The position numbers and the translations under genes are program-made. A stretch of DNA of 64,000 bases from Euonymus europaeus (Eukaryota; Streptophyta; Magnoliopsida; Celastrales; Celastraceae): assembly GCA_963580455.1 (NCBI GenBank), contig OY756972.1:15639001-15703000 (forward strand), given 5' to 3'. Position 1 is the stretch's first letter; each line of letters begins with the position of its first letter. This document shows, in pieces, positions 1-11,190 of the stretch. The notes beneath the pieces were generated by a model. It made no database searches. It saw only the letters and a program-made list of their open reading frames with translations, and was not told the origin of the DNA.

Positions 1-77
1 CTACCAACAGATCAATGAAATAACGACAGTTGGACACATATACAGTTGACTTATATAAATAGAATACACAATACACA
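1..77 (-). repeat. 3' LTR of the copia element (partial, cut by window edge)
   Basis: This matches the stretch at 5774-5849. It is directly preceded, in element orientation, by a purine-rich tract (rc of about 78-95, core GAGGGAGG), as expected for a PPT-LTR junction. The rest of the LTR lies outside the window. Confidence 0.85.
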
Positions 78-87
78 ATAGCCTCCC

Positions 88-1929
88 TCAAACAGTGAGA
101 GGTGTGATAGTGCATAGCACTCCCAGTTTGTCTCGAAGAAAAAGAAACCAAGACTGGGAAAGGGGCTTGGTCATGCAATCTGCAACTTGATCACAGGAGG
201 GAACATACCGAACTTCCAGCTCCTTATTTAGAACCTTATCACGCACAATGTGACCATTGAGCTCGATGTGTTTGGTTCGAGCATGGTAAACTGGATTGTG
301 AGCCACAGCATTCACACTCATATTATCACACTAGATGATTGGAGTATCAGACAAGCTAAAGGATAGCTCATGCAGAAGAGATTGGATCCAGGTAATTTCG
401 CAAGTCATATCGGCAAGAGCCTGATACTCGGATTCAGTACTCGATCGCGAAACAACATATTGTTTCTTTGAGGACCAGGAGACAAGAGTGTTGCCAAAAA
501 ATACACAGTATCCTCCAATGGATCGTCGATATTCAGGATTAGTGGCCCAATTAGCATATGAAAAACCAACAAGGCTTAGTTTCGTACTTGGTTGAATATG
601 AAGACCCAACGTATGAGTCCCATGAATATATCTGAGAAGACGTTTGACTGCATTCCAGTGAGTATTTGTAGGGCAACTAAGAAACTGACTAAGACTATTG
701 ACTATGTAACAAATATCCGGGCGTGTGTGAGTTAAATATTGAAAGACACCCAACATACGACGATAGAGGGCTGGATCAGTCATGAGATCATTAGGATTGT
801 TGACAAGCTCTTGACCAAGAATGGCAGGAGTGGCACATGATTTAGCTTGATCCATATGAGTGCGATTAAGAAGATCCTCTACATAACGAGTTTGTTGGAG
901 ATACATACCAAAAGTATCTCGAGTTACCTCAACACCAAGAAAGAAGTTCAAATCACCCAGATCCTTTAATGTAAATAGACTATTGAGACGATCAATAAAG
1001 GATTGAAGAGCTAGGGATTGATTGCCGATCACAAGAATGTCATCCATATAGATGAGAACCAAAAGCAATAAATCATCTTCTTGTAAGAAAAACAATGAGG
1101 AGTAACTCTTAGAATTTACGAAGTCCCAACTCAGTAAGGTGGTTTGAAGCTTGTCATACCATGCTCGAGGAGCTTGTTTCAGGCCATAGAGAGATTTTTT
1201 GAGTTTACATACATACTGAGGATGATGAGAGTCAACAAAGCCCTCAGGCTGCTCCATATAAATAGTCTCTTCAAGAGTGCCATTGAGAAAGACATTATTG
1301 ATATCAAGCTGACGGACAAGCCAATTTTTGGAGACAGCAAGAGTAAGAATGAGATGGATGGTTGAAGCCTTCACGACTGGACTAAAAGTTTCAGTGAAAT
1401 CAATTCCAAGATTTTGATGGGAACCTTTGGCCACAAGGCGTGCTTTGCACCGTTGAAGACTGCCATCCATATTCAGTTTGGCTTTAAACACCCACTTATT
1501 GCCAACAATATTGTAAGAAGGAGATGGTGGAACAAAAGTCCATGTATTGGTACGAGCCAAAGCCTGAAACTCTTCAACCATAGCGGTAATCCACTGTTGT
1601 GACTGTAGAGCTTCAGTGACATTTCTAGGTTCAAGAGGAATGGAAGATGTACTGGTAGTGTACAAATAATAATCATCAGCATGCTTCATTGGTTTATGAA
1701 TACCAGCCTTGGATCTTGTAGTCAGAGGATGACCTTCAGGAGGTAGAACTGATTCAGATGAGACGTCCTCAAGTGACTCACTAAGGTCAGATGGAACAAG
1801 AGCACTCTCTGTAGAGGAGATGATGTCCTCATGAAGTGTAGTAGTAGCTGTGGTGGATGCATTCCTTATAGGTGACAAAGAGCCTGCACCAATATTAGAA
1901 GACAAAGATGTGTTTTCAAGAGGAGACAA
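88..1929 (-). pseudogene. Copia reverse transcriptase and RNase H, one in-frame stop
   Basis: This is the RT/RNase H part of the copia polyprotein. The entry to RT shows NKWVFKAKL and KARLVAKG; further on come QLDIN, SLYGLKQAPRAWY and the catalytic motif YMDD (YVDD is usual in this family). RNase H follows, ending in TESEYQALA and, beyond an in-frame TAG at 331-333, in RTKHIELNGHIVRDK. The segment 88-321 is in the same frame as 331-1929, so only that stop splits the domain. The upstream end joins the integrase remnant by a frame change. RT would copy element RNA in virus-like particles, but this copy is dead. Confidence 0.93.
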
Positions 1930-1950
1930 AAGAGGACCTGAATCAGCTGA

Positions 1951-2963
1951 TTATGTACCAATAGAACTTGATGACGTAGAAGACACTAGAGGAGGAGACA
2001 AAGAACGGCCAGTGGGACTAAGGCATTTGTACCCTTTGTGAGAGTCACTATAGCCAAGAAATGTACACTTGATGGAATGATAGGAGAATTTGTGTTGTTG
2101 ATAAGGACGAAGACACGGGAAACAAGCACAACCAAAAGATTTGAGGAGGAAGTAATTTGGATTTTTCTTGAACAATTTAAAGAAAGGAGATTGATTTTGT
2201 AAGACATGAGTGGGTAGACTATTAATGAGGTAGGTGGCTGTGCATCCCACCAGTACTGAAAGGGAAGGCTGGATTGAGCAAGTAAAGTGAGTCCAGTCTC
2301 AATGATGTGGCGGTGTTTATGCTCAGCTCGTCCATTTTGAGCTGAACTGGAGGGACAAGAATTTTGGAATTCAATGCTATGTTGTGAAAGAAAATTTTTG
2401 AAGCCTAAATATTCCCCACCCATGTCTGAACGAAGACTTTTAATGGTGTGCTGGAGCTGATTTTCAACCAATATTTTGAATTGAATGAAGGCACATAAGA
2501 CATCAGATTTATGTTTTAATGGATATACCCATGTGTAATGACTATAGTCATCAACAAAGTGAATATAGTATCTGTAGCTTTGAATTGATTGATTGGGAGC
2601 TGGCCTCCATAAATCAGTGTGAATTAAAGCAAGAAGAGAAATGGCACAAGTGGTTGACAATTGAAATGGAAGACGATGAGATTTTCCAAAAGGACAAGCA
2701 TCACAAAATGATAAATCAGAATCAGGTAGTTTTTCATTACATTGTTTCAAAAACCCCAGTAATACTTGACTAGAAGGATGACCAAGACGTCGATGCCACA
2801 ATTCATGAGAAGAAATTAAAGACCTAGACCTAGATTGGGTATTACATGAAAGTACTTGGGGCTGGGAATAAGCAGCAAAATGTGTGACAGACTTGGGAAC
2901 AAAATTCTTGGCACACAAATCAAACTGGTACAGGCCATCTTTAAGCTTCCCCTTGAGCAGCAC
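1951..2963 (-). pseudogene. Copia integrase remnant (GAG-pre-integrase plus rve core)
   Basis: Near the N-terminus the zinc-binding HHCC region is visible (ELWHRRLGHPS, then CDACPFGKSHRLPF). The catalytic core follows with a first Asp in HTDLW, a second in RSDMGGEY (usually SDNGGEY) and a Glu in NGRAEHKHR. After about residue 240 the frame shifts, and the C-terminal part (FGCACFPCLRPY, FLGYSDSHKGYKC) continues in the overlapping 1951-2250 frame. The family inserts element cDNA into the genome; the frameshift and the upstream stop make this copy non-functional. Confidence 0.9.
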
Positions 2964-2975
2964 CTTCCTCGTTCG

Positions 2976-3506
2976 TTAATCCTTCACAAAACAACCAAAT
3001 GAGTTAAATTCAGCACTAACATTATTGTGCCTCGTTAATTGAGAGATACTTATCAAGTTCTTTGTAATTGTAGGGGCATAAAGCATGTTCCTGAGAACCA
3101 GTCGTTTCTCATTATTATTAATAGTAGATAAAGTAGTGTTGCCAATATGAGTAATATTAATTTTTGCTCCATTACCAACAACAATAGTGTCGTTACCAGT
3201 ATAATCAGATTTCTGAGCAAGATTGGCTGGATCATTGGTAACGTGAGTGCTAGCACCTGTATCCGCATACCCAGTAGACTCTGAATACATATCCGATGAT
3301 ACTACAAAAGCATTATGTTGGCCATCTGATCGAGTCCTGTCAGGAGGATGACTGACAAGATCCCAGCAAGAGGTAGCAATATGACCTACATGGTCACATA
3401 TTTGACACACAGGGCGTGAGGAATTGCCACCTCTACCGCGACGCCCACCAAATCTACAACTACGTCTCCTGTTGGGATTGCCACCAGAAGAGCGCCCATG
3501 GCCCAT
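2976..3506 (-). pseudogene. Copia gag C-terminus with zinc knuckle, and protease
   Basis: A basic, Gly/Arg-rich stretch leads into a CCHC knuckle (CQICDHVGHIATSC, spacing CX2CX4HX4C). About 40 residues later comes the aspartic protease site DTGAST. The tail (MLYAPTITKNLISISQL) is the conserved stretch between protease and the GAG-pre-integrase domain. A stop at 2976 separates it from integrase. The nucleocapsid knuckle binds genomic RNA and the protease cuts the polyprotein. The upstream half of gag lies beyond the nested LTR at 3671-4898. Confidence 0.9.
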
Positions 3507-3670
3507 CGATGAGGTGGACAGAGAGGAATAACGTCCACGACCACAATTAGAAGGTTGACGCCCAGAAGTATCTGAGAGCTAAAACTGACAGTGGCTTGAT
3601 TAAGACTCAGACCAACAAAGCTACTATGAATCTGTTCCAGATGACGTTCATAGTGAAGAATAGTGGATTG

Positions 3671-4898
3671 TGATGTAAAAATACTTGCAAGCGCACAAGT
3701 GTACTAATGTAGCACAAAGTGTGAGTACAAGGTCAATCCCACAGGGATAAGTTTAATTGAATAATGCACTTAACTAAATAAATCAACGACAATTTAAATA
3801 CAGACAATATCTTTGATTCTTTAAAGCAATGAGCAAACATAATTTTAACAATTAGAATGAGAAAAACCTAGGGCACAACCTTACCAAGAAATCCTATTAT
3901 GAGATACAAAAATTAAGCATTTGATATCAATTCCAATTCAAGGGTCAATTCCTCACTCAATTATGTTATTCCATTGATCGTGGCAACAACATGTATTATT
4001 GATACCAAATTAATCATGTTTGATGGCAGTCTTTAATTTAGTAAAAATAACTCATTACGACTAGATGAATTAAACAACCAATCAATCCCCTAAACCCGGA
4101 TCAGAGCATTCGACAATTAATCTCCTTAATTCTGATTCTACCAAAATACATAAATACGGATCATTTATTTGATTTGACTAGATGAATATAATAAACAACA
4201 TAATTGGTGATCAAACAACTATGCAGAAATCATACTTTAAAGTATGGTAATTAAGAACAAGAATTGAGAATTGAATCAAAAGCTTGGAATATAGATTAAA
4301 TCAACTCATAATATTCATGCTTGGCTAGGTCAAACCCTAGAAATTAGTTTAGTTACAAACCATAGCAATAAATGTACAAGAAAAGAGAGAAGAAACCATA
4401 GTTGGATGCCCAAAGGAAGGAAGAAGAAGATGAAGAAGAAGTTGCAGCCGTCTCTCCTCTCTAGCCAATGTTGGAACCTCCTCTTTTTCTATTTTAAGCC
4501 TTATTTATACCTCAAGTGGGTTTCCCCTAGGTTTACACAAGAAAAAGACTTAAAAACCTAGTCAACTAAGTCTGCAGCAATTCTGGAAATGTAATTCTGG
4601 TCAGAGTGCTCTTCTGGCGCTGGAGCGTTGGAATGGCGTTTTCCTCTGCCTCTGAAATGCTGGAGCGCTGGAAGGGCGTTTTCTCCTGGTTTTTATGTCT
4701 TATGGAATGCTGGAGCGCTGGTAGGGCATTTTCCTCTGGTTTTTAGCCAAATATTCTCCAATTCAACCACAACTTCACTTCAACCCTCCTACATACAAAA
4801 CACACAAAATCTCAAAGTATCAACTCAATCTTAACACAAAAATAATGTAAATGTGTACAAAAATATGCATGTAAATGTGGTATAAAATACACACATCA
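3671..4898 (-). mobile_element. Solo LTR nested in the copia gag, TSD GATTG
   Basis: The 1228-bp unit starts TGATGT and ends ACATCA. It is flanked by perfect 5-bp duplications GATTG at 3666-3670 and 4899-4903, and removing it rejoins the two parts of gag. No PBS, PPT or coding sequence lies inside, so it is a solo LTR. Its left end carries a stretch about wording 'caagtgtac ... caatcccacagggata', which recurs inverted in the solo LTR at 57954-59097. That makes the two related LTR families, probably large Ty3/gypsy or SIRE-like elements. Orientation is inferred from that match. It contains a short tandem repeat at 4618-4742. Confidence 0.92.
4618..4742. repeat. Three-copy minisatellite inside the nested LTR
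   Basis: Three diverged units begin with gctggagcg(t/c)tgg near 4619, 4659 and 4709, giving 40- to 50-bp spacing. Each continues with a ggcgttttcctctg-like stretch. They are tandem copies within the solo LTR. Confidence 0.75.
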
Positions 4899-4903
4899 GA
4901 TTG

Positions 4904-5610
4904 CACCTCCATCCAGCTAACCCCATCTTTCTCACTGAGTTGACAAATCACCGGATTGTAGTCGAGGGAGTCGAGGCCAGCAAGAACTTTTGACACCAGA
5001 TCAGGCGTGTCAATAGGAGCACCAACGAGAGTGAGATTAACAACAATCCGCTTCATTTGTTTGAGGTATTCAACCATGGAGAGGCCACCCCTTTGCAAAC
5101 TGCGAAACTCCTTTTTGTAGAGAATGACATTTGAATGAGATCATGCCCCAAAGAGAGTTTGTAGGGCATCCCAGAGACTCTTAGAGGTCTCATGACCAAC
5201 AACGTCACACGCAACTTCAACATCAATGGAATTATATAACCAACGCAGTAGACTTTGATCTTGATTCATCCAAACTTCATATTCATGATTGACTTGGCAA
5301 CAGCAGAAGATGAATCGGAGAGGGAACACTTCTCAGAAGGACACGGCTTAGCACCCATGAGCAGACCCTCAAGACGATGACTGCGAATCAAGGGCATGAC
5401 CATGCTCTTCCATAACAAATAGTTATCAGGATTCTGTTTGACAGTACTGAAGGCGCCAAGAGAGTGGCCGGAATGACCCATCGGCGGTGAAGCAAAAGAC
5501 GACAAATCGGTATCACCAAGACGACTGGAGATAGCTAGAGACGAGAGACTAGAGGTCGGAATAGAGACATGAGTCGAACCAGCAGTGGCAGAAGATGTGG
5601 AATCGGCCAT
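4904..5610 (-). pseudogene. Copia gag N-terminal half, frameshifted
   Basis: The start codon at 5610 lies just inside the primer-binding site. The Ser/Thr-rich N-terminus is followed by LLWKSMVMPLIRSHRLEG, typical of the copia gag (UBN2) domain. Frame changes near 5270-5330 and 5100-5140 divide it into three pieces; the later pieces read LWDALQTLFGA and LSMVEYLKQMKRIV with LAGLDSLDYNPVI. The nested solo LTR ends the readable part. In the family gag forms the particle shell around element RNA. Confidence 0.88.
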
Positions 5611-5630
5611 TGGTCGGAAGATCGAAACCT

Positions 5631-5644
5631 CGTTCTAATACCAA
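5631..5644 (-). other. Primer-binding site, initiator-tRNA-Met type
   Basis: The reverse complement reads TTGGTATTAGAAC. This is close to the TGGTATCAGAGC that pairs with the 3' end of plant initiator tRNA-Met. It sits between the 5' LTR and gag, as expected. Confidence 0.8.
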
Positions 5645-5646
5645 GA

Positions 5647-5849
5647 TAACAAAGATAATAGCAGTAGTTGTTTGGACAAGAAACCAGAGCAGTTGAGAAT
5701 CAATTGAAAACAATCTTCACTACTGACGTCACTTACAATACAAAAGTATATATAATGGGTGCACTCAAAACCCTACCAATAGATCAATGACATAACGACA
5801 ACTAGACACATATATAGTTGACTTATATACATAGAATACATAATACACA
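5647..5849 (-). repeat. 5' LTR of the copia element
   Basis: About 200 bp. The outer part matches the partial LTR at 1-77. The start (TGTGTATT on the minus strand) is defined by the PPT junction of the other copy. The inner boundary is less certain because the expected terminal CA is not seen. Confidence 0.75.
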
Positions 5850-7200
5850 ATAAACTTGCCCCCTTCTTTATTCACCGATGCTCCAAAATAGTCAACAGAA
5901 GTAGTGGGGACCCTGCATCAAAAATAGACCCCACTTCTCAAAACTTTATATCTTTTCAGCGTGACTTCGGTTAATTATCCTTTTACTTAGCTCTTAGCTT
6001 AGTTCAAACACCTCTGGTTGGTAACCTCTATGACTATGTTATTTTTAGCTTGTAAATTACACTTTTCCATACACTCTAGTGTAACACTCAATGAAATGTT
6101 AGTATATTCCAGGATGTATTATTTTCCAACTCTCTCAATAGAAGCTCTTGCATTCGGCTATTCATGTTTCTATTGCTACTTGTAAGTAACGCTAAGGAAA
6201 TATTGGAGTCTTTTTCACTAAGGCAAAGCTAGGACCAGCTAGTTTCTATGTTTTCCAAACTAAAGACAACTTGCTTAGTTGGAGGTTATATAAGTGCGCA
6301 TATCCTGCAATTCTTTGGATTCATAGCAAGTCTTGACACGCTTGCGATTTTCCTATCATCATAACAAAACTCTCCCTTAGTACGACATTAGGAGTGCCAA
6401 AATAGGTTTGATCTTCTCCTTATATAGAAGGAGCCAATATTTTGGAGCAATCAAGGCGAGCTAGAGCAAGGTACCCGCACACTCACACAACCAAACATTG
6501 AAGGAAATGTAAGTCACACTTTTGTCAAACTCTTAAATCGAGAATCCTCTCAAAAAACAATGGTTTAATGTAGTCTATTAAACAAATCACAAACAATATG
6601 TAGCAGGCTTGCCAAAAGACTCTTCACCAGAATTAAGAGGTTGTCTAGCGTAGTTCTTTGGAATTCCACCAAATGCTCCAATCCAAGACCGAATCTCAGC
6701 AACCTACGAATTTAGCATTTGATAGCCTACTACGAAGACTATTCAACTGTCAAATCCCATTCAACCCTCATAGGGTTTTTAGAAGGAGTTAGCAACAATG
6801 TTGAAGGTCAGCTAACTGACAATAATCCCTAATAGTAATAATGGACACTCTGTTATGGACATATCACTACCTCCAATAATTGCTTCAACACTGGTATGAC
6901 AATTCATGCTCCTAGGGGGCAAGAAAGACATTTCTAGGTGACATCTTTCGGGTTACCATTTGTCCTCCTTTAAACGTTGTCACTATAATTGGAAGTGCAG
7001 AAGCTTCTTATGAAACAAGATCGAATGAGTCTAGAGAAGTAAATGAGCTCAACCAGAGGATTCCCTAGTGCATATCTCCTGTTGAATAATAGAGAAAGCC
7101 TCAAGTTCAACAACAACAACGGCATTATCAACCTTATCCCAAACTTAGAAGGCAATGACAATAGGGCTATTAACGCTTACCATCAGCTGCAGGTGATCTA
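5850..7200. other. Anonymous sequence between two retrotransposons
   Basis: No credible gene, splice-consistent ORF or clear repeat boundary was seen. The right part (about 6480-7200) may be the untranslated leader or decayed 5' gag of the Ty3/gypsy element that follows, but reading frames there are too broken to show it. I could not find a 5' LTR matching the 3' LTR that starts at 11085. Confidence 0.5.
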
Positions 7201-8200
7201 GAATCAACATAAGCAATGCTAAACAGAGATCAGGTTATAAACATTGTTCGAGACATGTTATGCCTAAGACACTTAGGGAGACCCATGTATCACAGACCTT
7301 TTACAGAATGAGTAGATCAACTTCCACTCCCTAGGGCATTCAGGACATCTGAATTTTCTTTGAAAAAGATGCTTAGTCAACTATGGAGCATATCGCCCAT
7401 TTCACCATTTAGTTTGGAGAATTAGACTTGAAAGATTACTACAAGTTCAAGTTGTTTTGAAATTCTTTCATTAGTATAGCCTTTTTCTGGTTTATCAAAT
7501 TACCCGCTAACTCTATTGATAGTTGGACATGGATGGAGAAGGCTTTCTATAAGAAATTTTATAAAAAAGAACCAAAAGTTACAATGACAAACTTCTCTAG
7601 GAACACTTAGTTTCTAAGAGATTCTATTGACCTTTCCTCAACAAGTTCAAAGAGGCTAGACTTCGATGCAAGACAGAGGAAGTAGTGGCACTAGCTCTTA
7701 AAGATCTTAATTTTTATGATGTATCCCAACGTACCACTAGAGTTTTTTGCTATGAGAGAGTTCTTAGAGAAGAGCAAGACATGGCTAACTCATTTAAATG
7801 GACCTATTAGGGTTTCATATTACATGGTGGTCAATGTTGAAGGTGAACTAGTATAAAAGGTTGCAGTTGCAGAGATTTTGAGAAAAAAATATTATGTTTG
7901 CAAAGATATCATTAAGTGAGAAACACCTAAGCAGTCGAGACTACCAGGTTGAGTCGTGCTGAATAAGTTTTATGCATATGATATGCCCAAGATAGAGAGG
8001 ATCTTTGACTGCCTTCTAGCAAAAAAGATGATCAAACTACCTCTTAGACATAGAATTTTGCCACAAAAATAAATTTAGAAGAAATCATATTGTAAGTATT
8101 GCAATTCCTAGAGACATTTTACCAATGATTATGCTTCTTTCAAAAATGAAATTCAAGTTGGAATTGATAGAGGATACTTTTTTGTTCCTAAGTCAACAAT
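7200..8200 (+). pseudogene. Ty3/gypsy gag remnant
   Basis: In shifting + frames, gag-like text can be read: LPRAF near 7330, then SWTWMEKAFYKKFYKKEP (about 7520-7575). That fits the retrotransposon_gag pattern 'W..ME..F..KFY'. Further on are IFDCLLAKKMIKLP (about 7998-8040) and a degenerate Cys-rich CKYC stretch near 8090, equivalent to the region just before protease in Tat-type gags. Many stops and frameshifts are present. The protein would have packaged element RNA; this copy is dead. Confidence 0.65.
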
Positions 8201-8259
8201 AAGAATCAACACCAATCCATTTCCTCTAGACATAAGCACGCATATGCTCTCTATCAACG

Positions 8260-9275
8260 AGGGACATATGCCTAGGTTTAAAAACAAGGTTCTCAAGAAT
8301 TTCATTGAAAGGATAGTGGAAAGCAATCCAAAGACATGGCATGAAACGCTATCAAAAGCACTTTGGGCATACATAACTTCTAAATGAACAGAAATAAGAA
8401 CTATGCCTTTTACGCTAACCTACAGGCATGATGCAGTCATTTCTATGGAGATGGCAGTCAAATCTGCAAGTTTAACCTTGCAAAACCACTTTATCTCCTG
8501 AAGATTATTATTATGCTGTGTTCCTAGAGTTAGAGAATCTAGATGAAATCATGCTCTATGCCTATGACCAACTTCAAGTTTATAAATATAAGGTCGTGAG
8601 AGCATCTAACAAAAGAGTCTAGGAAAATATTGATGTAAACACAACCCTTAAACTTGTGGATTCAAACTGAATGCCAAGAATAAGAGTGAGATAAACATAT
8701 ATTGACTCACTGATTCATGTTGGTTCACTAAGAATACCAAGAAATCAAAGTAAAACAACCCAAAACCCTATTGATTCACTAAGAATTTCAGTGTTAAAGG
8801 CGATAGTGCTCAAACTCTATTTTCATGTATTTCTTCTTCTTCCAAAATTGAATTTTCCTCTAAAAACATTAGAAACACCACTAAAACATAAATTGTCCTG
8901 AGTTAAGAAGCAAGTCCAAAATTAACAAACCCAACAAAACAAGAAAAACACAAACAACTAAAAGCCCAAGCAAAAAGCTTAAAAAAACACACGAGAAATA
9001 TGATCATATATATATATGACGCAATGATTATGTTTTTGAGTTTCTCCAAGGAAAACATAGCTTCCCATTAGACATCAGTATTAGCCATTGCAGATTTGGT
9101 ATGGATGCTAGTCCTGCCACTCGGACACAAAAATTCAACCTACGACAAATGGTCACTTTCATAGGAGGGACCTTTTAAGGTGATAGAAGTCAAACATGGA
9201 AGAGTTTATTGGATGTAGGATTTAGATAGAGTTCAACACAAACATCATATTATAAAGAAATACTTGAAATGACTA
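8260..9275 (+). pseudogene. Ty3/gypsy integrase C-terminal fragments
   Basis: From about 8290 the + strand reads NPKTWHETLSKALWAY and then MPFTLTYRHDAV with ME.AV. This is the end of the Ty3/gypsy integrase core, where 'W...L..ALWAYRT..' and 'TPF.LTYG..AV.P.E' are family hallmarks. The segment continues with LELENLDE and KVVRASNKRV. After about 380 bp of unrelated, interrupting sequence (8630-9010), the chromodomain-free tail resumes (about 9135-9265: GGTF, then a DL..VQHKH-like stretch). Catalytic D and D residues are gone with the deleted part. Confidence 0.72.
8630..9010. other. Unidentified interruption of the integrase remnant
   Basis: The integrase text stops near 8628 and resumes near 9010. 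The interval is A-rich, has no coding signal and shows no clear target duplication or terminal repeats. It may be a small insertion or sequence that has drifted beyond recognition. Confidence 0.4.
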
Positions 9276-9539
9276 TTAATGTTGTTTAGCTCTGTTTCAT
9301 ACAAAAGCTTGGTACCTAAATAAAATCTAGACTTATACCAAATAAGCCTTTCCAAATTACCAGAAGAGTACCCGTAAAATATTCAAAAAAATCAAAAAAA
9401 TAAAGAAATGAAAAACAAATAAATCACCAGAAAACCCAAACAAAGAAGAAAAGAGATTGAAAAAAACCATAAATTGTTCCAAAATAAAACAGCACAATTA
9501 ACTTTAGCGAATAACATCTCTGTCTTACAGGATCACCAA

Positions 9540-11060
9540 TTCAGACCATATCTCTTTCAGCTAGTTCTATGATGCCACTGAATTAGAGGTTGTTACTTAT
9601 CTATAGGCCTTCTCATCAGCAAAGCCTAGAGCACGAGCCTTTATATCAATCACCTTGGCAAAGAGTGATTCAATTTTCTTCAGAGTTATGACATTAGCAG
9701 TAGATAATTTAGTCAGGGTCTTCTCCTTACTTTTCACCTAGGTTTGGAGGTCAGCAATCCTTTTCTTCAAGTCATCAATGCTATTACGCTTAGAGGATTC
9801 AACTTCTAAGAAAGCCTACAAGTCATCTCTTACCGGTATAAATCAAAGTCACGCTCTTTTCTTATATCTTTTTCTTACAAGAGTTATTCAATATGAGGAT
9901 GACTACTAGAGAAGTCCTTAACCAAGATGGGGAGTCCCTTGAGGAAGATTTGTAGCTTCCCATGAATAGCATCAAAGAGGTCAGAAACCTACAGTACATT
10001 TTTAAACGAAGTTTTCATATTGTCGTACATCTTGTGATGCAAACAGACTTTAGGCCCTTAGTTTCGAAGCTTCTTTAGAAGCATTTTTGTGGCAAATATT
10101 TCCTCTTTAGAGAGTTAGATGGAGGTGAAACTAGAAGTAAACTTCGATGGGATAAAACAAAGAGGAGCTAGACTACCTAGCCTTGAAAGAAAATTATGTA
10201 TATCAGGAGTTTTAGAGGGTTACAGTTGGTGTTGCTTTCTCCTTTTTAGGTGTTGAATGGCTTCATCAATCTCTAGCAACAAGATATACAAGTAAGACTA
10301 AGGTTAGTTCTTGTAATCTATAATGAGGGTCTAAGAGTTACCTTTCTAAAAGAAATTGGTGAATCAAAGATGTCAATCTGGATCTTGGGACCCCCAATCA
10401 CCATTTTTATTGAAGAGTGTAGGTGTTAATTCTGTCTCTTGGAGTAGGATGCCACAAAATTTGAAGACTTAGCAACTGCTAGAGTTGTCTACTTAGACAT
10501 CACAGAATCATCATAAGCTTTTTGGCTATCTGCCTCTGTGGGAACATGTTGAGATGCTAGAAAATAAAACTTCGTAAGTCTTTGTAGCCAAAATTACAAA
10601 GAAATAGACGAAGAAAATTAGGAAGATTACTTGATTTATTAGCATATTCACCTTCTAGGCTAGAAGTCAAGGAGGCAAGAATGACATTAACACCTTGGAC
10701 AAATAGGAATTCAACATATTTGGTCCACCACTTAGTGAACAACCCAGACTCCTTTACATGTTAAGTTCTTAATATTGAAAAGGTAGGGATGTAACGGAAA
10801 AATTCGAACAAGGCCAAATTGGTGTGCAAATTGGGCAGTATTATAGTACTCGATGCCACACTTATTGTTGTACAGTGATTCCTAGAAGTAATACGTCAAG
10901 TCTTTAGATGAGAAAAATCTCTTGTACATGCTCCATGTTGGTTCATCCACCATATTTAGGTCAGTAGTCTCTGTACTAAGCTAGTTAGGCACTTAATCTC
11001 TTTTAAAAGAAAGTCAAAAGAACATCTTCGTGAAGGAAAAGTCATGGTAGAAGCTATCGA
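9540..11060 (-). pseudogene. Antisense ORF remnant of the Ty3 element (plant mobile domain-like)
   Basis: Lying between integrase and the 3' LTR but on the opposite strand, this block reads in broken frames. At 10850-10960 are PTWSMYKRFF and EYYNTAQFAHQFGLV with FPLHPYLF; at 10557-10742 is FTKWWTKYVEFL with LRLFLCNFGY; further on are coiled-coil-like Lys/Glu/Leu-rich segments (9600-9950). The 'YYN...FA.QFGL.Q..P' pattern and Trp-rich segment resemble the plant mobile domain / putative plant transposon proteins. This is a recognition by eye and needs a profile search. Function is unknown. Confidence 0.45.
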
Positions 11061-11070
11061 AGCATCATGG

Positions 11071-11084
11071 TTGAGGGGGATAAC
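11071..11084 (+). other. Polypurine tract of the Ty3/gypsy element
   Basis: The stretch TTGAGGGGGATAAC lies directly before the TGTTGGAAAG that opens the LTR. A G-rich tract followed within a few bases by TG is the standard plus-strand priming site and fixes the element on the + strand. Confidence 0.75.
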
Positions 11085-11190
11085 TGTTGGAAAGTATGTA
11101 CTAAAGTCAATCATATGATGATTTTATAGCACATTATAATTACTATAATTATTTTATTAATAAAAGAATCTTAGCTATTCAAGTTATTCA

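Larger units (their letters stand above)
1..5849 (-). mobile_element. Degenerate Ty1/copia LTR retrotransposon
   Basis: Reading on the minus strand, the order is 5' LTR (about 5647-5849), primer-binding site, gag, zinc knuckle, protease, integrase, reverse transcriptase, RNase H, polypurine tract and a 3' LTR that runs off the window start (1-77). Integrase before reverse transcriptase is the Ty1/copia order. Positions 1-80 align with 5774-5853 with about nine mismatches by eye, so the insertion is old. The coding region is broken by in-frame stops, frameshifts and a nested solo LTR at 3671-4898. The element cannot be autonomous. I did not assign a lineage because a tree would be needed. Confidence 0.93.
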
